The notes under the pieces: generated by a model | Database searches by the model: none | The model's input: the letters and a program-made list of their open reading frames with translations, nothing else | Told to the model about the DNA's origin: nothing | Assembly (NCBI GenBank): GCA_964343975.1 | Contig: CAYFLU010000099.1 | Location: forward strand, 1-12,495 | DNA from: SCUN01 sp964343975 | Lineage (GTDB): Bacteria > Acidobacteriota > Vicinamibacteria > Vicinamibacterales > SCN-69-37 | DNA: 12,495 nucleotides | Direction: 5' to 3' | Shown here: piece by piece, positions 4,940 through 11,763 of the stretch | Position numbering within the stretch: the first letter of the stretch is position 1 | Layout: the number at the start of each line of letters is the position of its first letter | Made by a program: the position numbers and the translations under genes

Positions 4940-7165
4940 ATGAAGAAGCTGGCCATCGCGCTCGGCGTGCTCGTCGCGTTTCTCGTCCCCCAGTCCGTGC
5001 ACACGCAGGAGGCCACTCGCTGGGAGGCCCATGCGCGCAACGTCACGATCACGCGCGACACCTGGGGCATCGCGCACATCCACGGCAAGACCGACGCCGA
5101 TGCCGTGTTCGGCATGATCTACGCGCAGGCCGAAGACGACTTCAACCGCGTCGAGACCAACTTCATCAACTCGCAGGGCCGGCTCGCCGAAGCCGAAGGC
5201 GAGGCGCAGATCTGGCGCGATCTGCGCATGAAGCTGTTCATCGATCCGGTCGAGATGCGGAAGCTGTACGCCGCGGCGCCGGCGTCGATGAAGGCGCTGA
5301 TGGACGCGTGGGCCGACGGCCTCAACTACTACCTCTCCACGCACCCGCGCGTGAAGCCGCGCGTGATCACGCACTTCGAGCCGTGGATGGCGCTCACGTT
5401 CAGCGAAGGCAGCATCGGCGGCGACATCGAGAAGGTGCAGCTGCCGACGCTTCGCGTGTTCTACGACGGTCCGGCGCGGCCCGGTCGCGGCGGTGCGTCC
5501 GATGAACACGAGGGCGCCCGCGCCCTTCAGGCGGAGGGGACCCCGACGGACTGGAGCCAGCTCGATACCGAGCCGCGCGGGTCCAACGGCATGGCGGTGG
5601 CGCCGTCGAACGCGACGGGCAAGCACGCGCTGCTCCTCATCAACCCGCATACCTCCTTCTTCTTCCGCTCGGAGCTGCAGATGACGAGCGACGAAGGGCT
5701 GAACGCGTACGGCGCCGCCACGTGGGGGCAGTTCTTTCTCTATCAGGGCTTCAACGAGCGTGTGGGCTGGATGCACACGACGAGCGCGGCCGACGATTGG
5801 GATGAATACGCGGAGACGATCGTCAAGAAGGGCGACAAGTACTTCTACAAGTACGGCGCGGAAGAACGCCCGGTGATCGAGCAAAAGATCGACGTGAAGT
5901 ACAAGACGGCCACCGGCATGGCCACGCGCACGTTCACGGTGTATCGCACGCATCATGGGCCGATCGTGCGCACCGAGGGCGACAAGTGGGTGGCGATCTC
6001 GATCATGCAGGAGCCGCTGAAGGCGCTCACGCAGTCGTACACGCGCACGAAGGCGAAGAACTACGACGAGTTCCGCCAGGCGCTCGAGATGCACACCAAC
6101 TCGTCGAACAACACGCTCTATGCGGATGCGGACGGCACGATCGCGTACTTCCACGCGAACTTCATCCCAAAGCGCGATCCGAAGTTCGATTGGACCAAGC
6201 CGGTCGACGGCAGCAATCCCGCCACCGATTGGAAGGGGCTGCTCGGCTTCGACGAATCACCGAATCTGAAGAACCCCGCGAGCGGCTGGGTCTACAACAG
6301 CAACGACTGGCCGTGGGCCGCGGCCGGTCCGAGCAGCAAGAAGCAGTCCGACTACCCGGCGTATGTCGACAGCGGCAGCGAATCGGCGCGCGGCCGTCAC
6401 GCCGTGCTCGTGTTGCAGAACCGGAAGGACTTCACGCTCGATGGCCTTCTGGCCGCGGCCTACGATAGCTACCTGCCGTGGTTCGAGCAGCCGCTGCCCG
6501 CACTCATCAAAGCCTACGACGCACTCGCCGCCACGCATCCGCTCAAGGCGCGTCTCGCCGAGCAGATGGCCATCCTCAAGAAGTGGGACATGCGGTGGGG
6601 CGTGAACTCCGTCGCGACCTCACTCGGCGTGTTCTGGGGTGAAGAAGTGCAGCGCCGCGTTGCCGCGCCGGCGCGGGCGGCGGGCGTGAGCGTGGAGACG
6701 TACCTCGGCACGAAGGCGACGGGCGACGTGCTCCTCAACGGTCTTGTGGCGGCCTCCGACAAACTCGCCGCCGATTTCGGCACATGGCAAACGCCCTGGG
6801 GCAACATCAATCGCTTCCAGCGCCTCACCGACGACATCGTGCATCCGTTCGATGACAAGGCGCCGAGCATTCCCGTCGGCTTCACGTCAGCGACCTGGGG
6901 CTCCCTCGCGTCATTCGGCGCGCGGCCGACCGCGACCACGAAGAAGTGGTACGGCACGAGCGGCAACAGCTTCGTGGCCGTCGTGGAATTCGGTCCGCAG
7001 GTGCGCGCCCGCGCGGTCACCGCCGGCGGCGAAAGCGGCGACGTCGCGTCGAAGCACTTCAACGATCAGGCCGAGCGCTACGCCACGGGCAATCTGCGCG
7101 AGGTCTACTTCTATCCCGACGCCGTGAAGGCGCACGCCGAGCGCACTTACCAGCCCGGCAAGTAA
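4940..7165 (+). CDS. Penicillin/acyl-homoserine-lactone acylase family precursor (Ntn hydrolase)
   Basis: The product is 741 aa. Residues 1-22 are a Sec signal peptide (MKK followed by a hydrophobic core, cleavage near VHT-QE), so it acts in the periplasm. The alpha segment carries the usual RDTWGIAHIHG motif. Autoproteolysis is expected between G214 and S215 (RGSNGMAV), making S215 the N-terminal nucleophile of the beta chain. Relative to S215 as beta-1, H237 is beta-23, where AHL acylases such as PvdQ have His and penicillin G acylase has Gln. A284 is at beta-70, and N390/N391 in the TNSSNNTLYADADG segment provide the oxyanion Asn. The length fits the family. Family members hydrolyse amide bonds of N-acyl substrates (beta-lactams, AHL signals, cyclic lipopeptides); the substrate here cannot be read from sequence. 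It lies 10 bp after rsmE and converges on the esterase gene with a 12-bp gap. Confidence 0.9.
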   Translation: MKKLAIALGVLVAFLVPQSVHTQEATRWEAHARNVTITRDTWGIAHIHGKTDADAVFGMIYAQAEDDFNRVETNFINSQGRLAEAEGEAQIWRDLRMKLFIDPVEMRKLYAAAPASMKALMDAWADGLNYYLSTHPRVKPRVITHFEPWMALTFSEGSIGGDIEKVQLPTLRVFYDGPARPGRGGASDEHEGARALQAEGTPTDWSQLDTEPRGSNGMAVAPSNATGKHALLLINPHTSFFFRSELQMTSDEGLNAYGAATWGQFFLYQGFNERVGWMHTTSAADDWDEYAETIVKKGDKYFYKYGAEERPVIEQKIDVKYKTATGMATRTFTVYRTHHGPIVRTEGDKWVAISIMQEPLKALTQSYTRTKAKNYDEFRQALEMHTNSSNNTLYADADGTIAYFHANFIPKRDPKFDWTKPVDGSNPATDWKGLLGFDESPNLKNPASGWVYNSNDWPWAAAGPSSKKQSDYPAYVDSGSESARGRHAVLVLQNRKDFTLDGLLAAAYDSYLPWFEQPLPALIKAYDALAATHPLKARLAEQMAILKKWDMRWGVNSVATSLGVFWGEEVQRRVAAPARAAGVSVETYLGTKATGDVLLNGLVAASDKLAADFGTWQTPWGNINRFQRLTDDIVHPFDDKAPSIPVGFTSATWGSLASFGARPTATTKKWYGTSGNSFVAVVEFGPQVRARAVTAGGESGDVASKHFNDQAERYATGNLREVYFYPDAVKAHAERTYQPGK

Positions 7166-7177
7166 CCGCGCCCCGCG

Positions 7178-7966
7178 TCAGCGTGTGGCCCAGCCGAGCG
7201 CCTCGGTGGCCACCGCCGGCGCGATCTCGTGCACCCCGTCGAACTCCCGAAACGTCACGTCGTACCCGCGCGCGGTCAGCGCGGGGACGATGCGGCGTGA
7301 GCATTTGTCGATGGGAAGAATCGGATCCGACAGTCCGTGGGAAATGTAGATGGGCGGCCGCCCGTGCGGCTCGCCGTCCACGACAAAGCCTGGTGAGAAC
7401 GCCACGATCCGAGCGAAGTAGTCGCCGTTGATGAGGCCAAGCGACAGCGCATAGGTCGCGCCGTCCGAGAAGCCACCCAGCACGATCCGGCGCGGGTCCA
7501 CGTTGACGAGCGTGAACGCCTTCGCGAGCGCGCGATCGATGAACGCGGGATCGACGCCGAAGTCGCCGCGGATCGCATCCCACGTGCCGCCGCGTGAACT
7601 CGGCGCGAGCACGGCCAGCCCCGTGGCGTCGCACGCCGCGCTGATGCGCCCGAGCTGAATCTCGCCGCTCGACGATGCGCCGTGGAGGAGCACGAGGAGC
7701 GGCAGGGGCGCCGCGCCCGCGTTCGGCGGGATCCGCAGCATCGCATCGCGGGCATCCAGTCCGAGGGCGCGCTGGCCCGCGGCCGCCGTGGTCGTGCCGG
7801 CGGGCGGTCGGGCGGTGACCCGCGCCCGGTTGGGTTGTGGGGGCACCGCGCCGGCCGTGCAGGCCGGCAGCGCGGCCAATGCCGCCAGCGCGCCACCCAT
7901 GCGGGCCGAGAACTGTCGTCGTGTCAGAAATCCGGCGTGTCGGGAGGAACTCGAGGATGTCGCCAT
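7178..7966 (-). CDS. Tat-exported lipoprotein alpha/beta-hydrolase (esterase/PHB-depolymerase-like)
   Basis: The product is 262 aa from the ATG at 7966, chosen because a twin-arginine signal follows (T15-R16-R17-Q18-F19), then a hydrophobic Ala-rich stretch and a lipobox LPAC with C36. Upstream in-frame codons up to 8251 look non-coding. The mature protein is a compact alpha/beta hydrolase: oxyanion motif LLHG (H95-G96), nucleophile elbow GFSDG with S167, SHGLSDPILP with D214, and H246 in DGVHEI. This Ser-Asp-His arrangement and the ISHG/D-x-I-L-P spacing resemble phospholipase/carboxylesterase and LpqC/PHB-depolymerase-type enzymes. The substrate is unknown; a cell-surface or periplasmic carboxylic ester hydrolase is the safe call. 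A short purine-rich GCAGGG lies about 10 nt before the start. It diverges from the small membrane protein gene at 8075. Confidence 0.87.
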   Translation of the reverse strand: MATSSSSSRHAGFLTRRQFSARMGGALAALAALPACTAGAVPPQPNRARVTARPPAGTTTAAAGQRALGLDARDAMLRIPPNAGAAPLPLLVLLHGASSSGEIQLGRISAACDATGLAVLAPSSRGGTWDAIRGDFGVDPAFIDRALAKAFTLVNVDPRRIVLGGFSDGATYALSLGLINGDYFARIVAFSPGFVVDGEPHGRPPIYISHGLSDPILPIDKCSRRIVPALTARGYDVTFREFDGVHEIAPAVATEALGWATR

Positions 7967-8007
7967 TGTCACTGCCCTGCCGGCGTGATTGCCGACCGGG
8001 GAGATCG

Positions 8008-8019
8008 TACCTAAAGGTA
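8008..8019. promoter_or_regulatory. Inverted repeat in the divergent intergenic region
   Basis: TACCT (8008-8012) and AGGTA (8015-8019) form perfect arms around an AA centre, in the 108-bp gap between the divergent esterase gene (start 7966) and the small protein/cheW genes (start 8075). This is the most AT-rich part of the gap, a plausible operator or promoter core. No regulator gene is adjacent, so function is a guess. Confidence 0.3.
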
Positions 8020-8074
8020 GACAGAAAGGAGTCGATTCCTCAGGTGCGAGTTCGTCCGAGGAGTCGTGGCCCCC

Positions 8075-8257
8075 ATGTCTGTTCGTGTGATTGCTACCGC
8101 CATGACCGTCTTCGACATCTCGCTGGTGGCCGGCATTGCGCTCTATGCCGTCCGTCAGCTTCGCCCCATGATCGTGCCCGGCATCGGTGCCTGGCGCGAC
8201 CGCTGGACGCCCCGGCAGGAGGCCGGAGCCTGGCAGAGCGCCCGGGCTCACCGCTAG
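8075..8257 (+). CDS. Small one-helix membrane protein, unknown function
   Basis: The product is 60 aa. The ATG at 8075 has GAGGAG (8058-8063) 11 nt upstream; a GTG at 8066 in the same frame lies only 2 nt from that site and is less likely. A hydrophobic helix covers about residues 10-30 (MTVFDISLVAGIALYAV), followed by a basic and Trp-containing tail (RPMIVPGIGAWRDRW) ending in SARAHR, which would lie in the cytoplasm by the positive-inside rule. I do not recognise a family. It lies 21 bp before cheW on the same strand and is probably co-transcribed with it. Codon use is like its neighbours, but the frame is short enough to be open by chance, so confidence is moderate. Confidence 0.5.
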   Translation: MSVRVIATAMTVFDISLVAGIALYAVRQLRPMIVPGIGAWRDRWTPRQEAGAWQSARAHR

Positions 8258-8278
8258 ACGGTCGCAGGAGAGAGACCC

Positions 8279-8749
8279 ATGGACATCACTTCACAGAACG
8301 GCAAGTACCTCACGTTCCTCACCGGCGGCGAAGGCTATGGTCTGCCCGTGTTGAAGGTGCGCGAGATCATGAAGGTGATGGACATCACGCCGGTGCCGCA
8401 GGTGCCGTCCTATGTGCGCGGCGTCATCAATCTTCGCGGCAAGGTCATTCCGGTCGTCGATCTGCGCCTGAAGTTCGGCATGCCGGCGTGTGATGCCACC
8501 GATCAGACGTGCATCATCGTCGTGGAAGCCGAGGCGGCGGACCGCAAGGCCATGATGGGCCTGCTCGTCGATGGCGTGTCGGAAGTGCTCAACATCCAGG
8601 CCGCCGAGATCGAGCAGCCGCCGGCGTTTGGCGACGGCGTGCGCACCGACTACATGCACGGTGTGGCGAAGGTGAAGGGCACGGTCAAGATCCTGCTCGA
8701 CATCGACCGCGTGCTCACCGGCAGCGACTTCGGATCGATCGCCGCGTAG
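8279..8749 (+). CDS. cheW: CheW-like chemotaxis coupling protein
   Basis: The product is 156 aa with a strong ribosome-binding site (AGGAGAG, 8265-8271) 7 nt before the ATG. The single CheW domain fills the protein: a YLTFLTGGEGYGLPVLKVREI strand set, VPSYVRGVINLRGKVIPVVDLR at 43-63 (the most conserved segment), a CIIVVEAE strand and a GLLVDGVSEVLNI strand. CheW couples chemoreceptors to the CheA kinase. No cheA, receptor, cheR or cheB is in the window, so this is an orphan copy and its partner is elsewhere. It is preceded by the small membrane protein and followed, after a hairpin, by a truncated hybrid kinase. It could serve chemotaxis or a chemotaxis-like signalling array; the sequence does not distinguish these. 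Confidence 0.93.
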   Translation: MDITSQNGKYLTFLTGGEGYGLPVLKVREIMKVMDITPVPQVPSYVRGVINLRGKVIPVVDLRLKFGMPACDATDQTCIIVVEAEAADRKAMMGLLVDGVSEVLNIQAAEIEQPPAFGDGVRTDYMHGVAKVKGTVKILLDIDRVLTGSDFGSIAA

Positions 8750-8779
8750 GCGACGCCCGCATCCATTCCCGTTCGATCG

Positions 8780-8803
8780 GCGCGTCACCGCCCGGTGACG
8801 CGC
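8780..8803. terminator. 11-bp perfect hairpin after cheW
   Basis: GCGCGTCACCG (8780-8790) and CGGTGACGCGC (8793-8803) are exact reverse complements separated by CC. The hairpin begins 31 nt after the cheW stop. A T-run is lacking (CTTGATCT follows), so it is not a classical intrinsic terminator. It may be a Rho-assisted or RNA-stabilising 3' end, or alternatively a protein-binding palindrome. Confidence 0.45.
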
Positions 8804-8847
8804 TTGATCTCATCCGCAAACTGCGTGGCGCCGCCCGGGCCGAGCGC

Positions 8848-9480
8848 GTGGAACTGGCCGTGATCGACAGCGGCGTCGGCATGGACGACGTGACGCGCGC
8901 GCGGGTGTTCGAGCCGCTCTTCACGACCAAGCCGATCGGCCGCGGTACCGGATTGGGTCTGGCCACCTGCTATGCCATCGTCGCGCGCCTCGGCGGCGAC
9001 ATCACGGTGCGCAGCACCGTGGGCCTCGGCAGCGAGTTCATCCTCACGCTGCCCACCGTGCCCACCAAGGTGGAGCGTGCCGCGGCGACGCCGGCGCCCG
9101 CGGCGGGCCACGGTCCGTCCGTGCTGCTCGTGGATGATCAGGAGTTTGTGCTCACGCCCGTGGCTCGCGCGCTGCAAAACCTCGGCTATCGCGTGCGCAC
9201 CGCCACGTCGGCGAAGGCCGCCCTGCAGATCCTCGAGACCGAGCCGATGGATGTGTTGGTGTCGGACGTGATCATGCCCGAGATCGACGGCGTCGAGTTG
9301 CTCGCACGCGCGCAGACACTCCGGCCGACATTGCCCGCCATGCTCATGACCGGCTTCGTCGATGGCACGCGGGAGCTTCCCGAGGGTGTCGTGGTCCTCT
9401 TCAAGCCGTTCCGTCCGCGCGAACTGGCGTTCCAGATCGACCAGCTCCTCAACGCCCGCGCCTCCGATCAGACGCGCTAG
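8848..9480 (+). CDS. 5'-truncated hybrid histidine kinase: ATPase remnant plus intact receiver domain
   Basis: From about 8848 the frame encodes the end of a HATPase_c domain: VIDSGVGM (G1), FEPLFTTK (F box) and GRGTGLGLA (G2). A linker and a complete receiver domain follow (about 9115-9465), with the acidic pair in LLVDDQE, the phospho-acceptor Asp in LVSDVIMPEIDG (codon 9265-9267), the Thr in LMTGF and the Lys in LFKPF. The sensor region, HisKA phospho-acceptor His and ATP-binding N-box are all absent. Only about 100 bp lie between here and cheW, and none of it matches a kinase, so the 5' part has been deleted. The start is uncertain: GTG 8848, GTG 8860 and ATG 8881 are all in frame without good ribosome-binding sites. 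It may be a decaying gene or may survive as a stand-alone receiver. Its TAG shares the palindrome CTAG with the stop of the convergent transporter gene. Confidence 0.65.
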   Translation: MELAVIDSGVGMDDVTRARVFEPLFTTKPIGRGTGLGLATCYAIVARLGGDITVRSTVGLGSEFILTLPTVPTKVERAAATPAPAAGHGPSVLLVDDQEFVLTPVARALQNLGYRVRTATSAKAALQILETEPMDVLVSDVIMPEIDGVELLARAQTLRPTLPAMLMTGFVDGTRELPEGVVVLFKPFRPRELAFQIDQLLNARASDQTR

Positions 9481-10478
9481 CGCGCCGCGCGCGTGCCGCG
9501 GCCAATCGACAGGAACTGTTGCGGCGCGTGATCCACCTGCAAGGTGGTGTGCGTGATGTGGAACCGCTCGCGCACGAGCGCTTCCACGGCGCGGCGCGTG
9601 GCATGGCAATCGGCGTCGGCCGCCACGAGCACGTGCGCGGTCAGCACGGGATGGCCCGGCGCAATTTCCCACACATGCAGGTCGTGCACTTCGGTGACGT
9701 GCGGCACGCGCGCCATCGCCTCGCCCACCGCGTGGGGCGCCATGTCGGTCGGCGCGCCTTCGAGAAGCACGCGCACGGCCTTGCGCTGGAGCAGGAACCC
9801 CGACCGCACCATCAGCACCGCGACGAACAACGACGCGATCGCATCCGCACGCGTGTACCCCGTCGTCATGATCACGATGCCGGCGACGAGCGTGCCGAGA
9901 AACGCGTAGAGGTCGGTCAGGATGTGCTGGAAGCTGCCTTCGACGTTGAGGTTCTCGCGGTTGGCTTTCGCGAGGACGACGGCCGCGATCACGTTCACGA
10001 CGACACCGACGGCGGCCACCGCCGTGACGAGACGGCCTTCGACGGCCGGCGGCCAGATCAGGCGCGTGGCGCCTTCGTAGATCACGATCAGGCCGAGGAC
10101 GACCAGCACGCTGCCGTTGGCCTGACCGCTCAAGACTTCTGCGCGGCGCATGCCGTAGGTCATGTGCGCGCCGGCGGGACGCTGCGTGATGCGCAAGACG
10201 ACGAGCGAGAGGATGAGCGCGCCGGCGTCGGTGAGCATGTGCGCGGCGTCGGAGAGCAGCGCGAGTGAATGCGCGATGAGGCCGATCACGACCTCGAACG
10301 CCATGAAGCCGAGGATCAGCGCGAGCGCGATCGTGAGGTAGCGGCGATCAGCGTCGGCGCTGATCGTGTGGGCGTGATCGTGCCCATGGCTGTGGCCGTG
10401 CCCATGCGAATGATCGTGCGCATGCGTGTGGTCATGCGCGTGATCGTGCGTGTGCGAGTGGGTGGAGCTGGCCGCCAT
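9477..10478 (-). CDS. CDF-family divalent cation (Zn/Co/Cd) exporter with His-rich N-terminus
   Basis: The product is 333 aa. At residues 7-37 every second residue is His (16 in all), a flexible cytoplasmic metal-binding tail typical of the Zn-CDF group (CzcD/ZitB type). Six transmembrane helices follow from about 46 to 229. The intramembrane site is formed by H80-x-x-x-D84 in helix 2 and H185-x-x-x-D189 in helix 5, the His/Asp pattern of zinc-transporting CDFs. Residues about 240-333 are the cytoplasmic dimerisation domain (VTEVHDLHVWEI, then HTTLQVDH). It should export Zn2+ (possibly Co2+ or Cd2+) in exchange for protons. The stop overlaps the convergent kinase remnant by 4 bp. A TAGTCT box lies 9 nt before the ATG and no Shine-Dalgarno is obvious. 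It lies 37 bp after the aminotransferase gene. No metal-responsive regulator is adjacent. Confidence 0.93.
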   Translation of the reverse strand: MAASSTHSHTHDHAHDHTHAHDHSHGHGHSHGHDHAHTISADADRRYLTIALALILGFMAFEVVIGLIAHSLALLSDAAHMLTDAGALILSLVVLRITQRPAGAHMTYGMRRAEVLSGQANGSVLVVLGLIVIYEGATRLIWPPAVEGRLVTAVAAVGVVVNVIAAVVLAKANRENLNVEGSFQHILTDLYAFLGTLVAGIVIMTTGYTRADAIASLFVAVLMVRSGFLLQRKAVRVLLEGAPTDMAPHAVGEAMARVPHVTEVHDLHVWEIAPGHPVLTAHVLVAADADCHATRRAVEALVRERFHITHTTLQVDHAPQQFLSIGRGTRAAR

Positions 10479-10487
10479 GCCGGACCC

Positions 10488-10493
10488 AGACTA
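10488..10493 (-). promoter_or_regulatory. Possible -10 box of the CDF gene
   Basis: TAGTCT on the minus strand ends 9 nt before the ATG at 10478, implying a leader of only 2-3 nt. It fits TANNNT but not the stricter TANNAT seen before three plus-strand genes, and no -35 is evident. The gene may instead be read through from the aminotransferase. Confidence 0.25.
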
Positions 10494-10515
10494 CCGCAAG
10501 GCGGCCATGGCCGGA

Positions 10516-11706
10516 TTAGGTGTGGGCGGCGTCGCCGAGCGCCCGTTCGATGATCGCCAGATCGTGGCGGAACGACTCGGGCGAGAGCGGGCCGAACGAG
10601 AAGCGGAAGAACTGCCGGAGCGGCGACTCCGCCCCGCGGCGGTACATGTCGCAGTCGGTGCCCTTGAGAATCGCGGCGCCGTCTTTGAAGAGGCGCTGGT
10701 TGAACTCGTCGGCGGTGAGGTCGCCCGGCAGGCGGCACCAGTGGTAAAAGCCGCCGTCGCCGGTGTGGAGCTCGAGGCCAAAGCGCATGAAGGCCTCGGC
10801 GTAGCGGTCGCGTTGCGCGCGATAGAACGCGGGCACGGCGGTGCGCGCCTGCGCCACCCGCTCGGGGTCGAGGAGGGCGAGCGCGTAGCGCTGCGACAGA
10901 TGCGACACGCCGCCCATGCCGAACGACGAGAAATTGCCGAGGATCTCGATGTTGGCCTTCGAGGCCACGGCCCAGCCGATGCGGATGCCGGGCGCCTGCA
11001 GGCCCTTGGTGGCGGCGCCGACGACGAAGAGGTTCGAGTCGTCAATGTCGTCGATGTAGGCGAGCGCGCTGTCGGGCGGCTGCTGGAAGAACTCGTACGC
11101 TTCATCGACGAGCAGACCCGTGTGCGATTCGGTGGTGGCGCGCACGAGCGCGCGCAGGTCCGCGCCGCGGCGCGTCACGCCCGTCGGGTTGCAGGGATTG
11201 CTGAAGAGCGCCACCGTGCGCGAACCGGTGTAACCCACGTAATCGGCCGTCGCCGGTGTGAAGCGGTTGGCGAAGTGGCTCGGGACGATCTTGTACTTGC
11301 GGCCGAGCCGCTCGAGCATGTCCCAGTACGGCGTGTATTCGGTTTCCGCGATGCGGACGGTGATGTCCTTGTCGAGGAAGTAGAGGATTGCCACGAGGGC
11401 CGGACGGCCGCCGGCAAAGACCATCACGTTGTCGGCGGTGATCTTCGCGCCGTAGTTCGTGCGGTAGTACGCGGCGATCGCTTCGCGCAACGCCGGCAGG
11501 CCCCAGGCCTTCGGATACTTCAGGTCGCTCGGTTCGATGGCCACGTTCGTCGGCATCGCCGGCCCGCCGGGCAGTTGATCCGTGCGCGGAAAGCCCTGGC
11601 TCCACGGATGCGTACCGGGATCGCCCATCGGCGTGCCGTACGCCGCGAGGAAGGCGTAGAGCGTTTCGTAGATGCCCATCGGCGGAACGTATTTGAGGAA
11701 GGCCAT
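10516..11706 (-). CDS. PLP-dependent class I/II aminotransferase
   Basis: The product is 396 aa with no signal peptide, so it is cytoplasmic. It has the fold-type-I aminotransferase landmarks in order: a substrate-loop region LKYPKAWGLPALREAIAAYY (62-81), the GG-x-x-A phosphate-cup strand near 99-104, NPCNPTG with N173 (170-176), D201 in LLVDEAYE pairing with the PLP nitrogen, Y204, and the Schiff-base lysine K234 in ATKGLQAPGIRIGW with R242 nearby. R368 (RFSFG) is the likely carboxylate-binding Arg. It transfers an amino group between an amino acid and a 2-oxo acid. The substrate cannot be assigned, since no biosynthetic neighbours give context. The start is supported by a good TATACT box just upstream. 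It lies between the CDF exporter and an exported thioredoxin-fold gene, with no obvious pathway link to either. Confidence 0.9.
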   Translation of the reverse strand: MAFLKYVPPMGIYETLYAFLAAYGTPMGDPGTHPWSQGFPRTDQLPGGPAMPTNVAIEPSDLKYPKAWGLPALREAIAAYYRTNYGAKITADNVMVFAGGRPALVAILYFLDKDITVRIAETEYTPYWDMLERLGRKYKIVPSHFANRFTPATADYVGYTGSRTVALFSNPCNPTGVTRRGADLRALVRATTESHTGLLVDEAYEFFQQPPDSALAYIDDIDDSNLFVVGAATKGLQAPGIRIGWAVASKANIEILGNFSSFGMGGVSHLSQRYALALLDPERVAQARTAVPAFYRAQRDRYAEAFMRFGLELHTGDGGFYHWCRLPGDLTADEFNQRLFKDGAAILKGTDCDMYRRGAESPLRQFFRFSFGPLSPESFRHDLAIIERALGDAAHT

Positions 11707-11717
11707 GACGGTTGACG

Positions 11718-11723
11718 AGTATA
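11718..11723 (-). promoter_or_regulatory. Probable -10 box of the aminotransferase gene
   Basis: TATACT on the minus strand is one mismatch from TATAAT and ends 11 nt before the ATG at 11706. A start site 7 nt downstream leaves a leader of about 4-5 nt with no room for a Shine-Dalgarno. No clear -35 hexamer is seen. Confidence 0.4.
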
Positions 11724-11763
11724 GCGAGTGGCGCGTCCGCGTGCGCGTCGCCTGCTGACGAGG

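Noticed and set aside
3979..5115. 378-codon open frame on the - strand
   Set aside because: It crosses rsmE and two neighbouring genes on the opposite strand, has no recognisable domain, and is incompatible with the confident rsmE call.
4895..6154. 419-codon open frame on the - strand
   Set aside because: It is antisense to the acylase gene and Arg/Val/His-rich without any domain; the acylase frame has clear catalytic motifs.
10367..10458. Short tandem repeat as a CRISPR-like or intergenic repeat
   Set aside because: It is the coding sequence for the His-rich tail of the CDF exporter, with no spacers or conserved repeat units.
10450..11715. 421-codon open frame on the + strand
   Set aside because: It is antisense to the aminotransferase, whose PLP-binding motifs are unambiguous.
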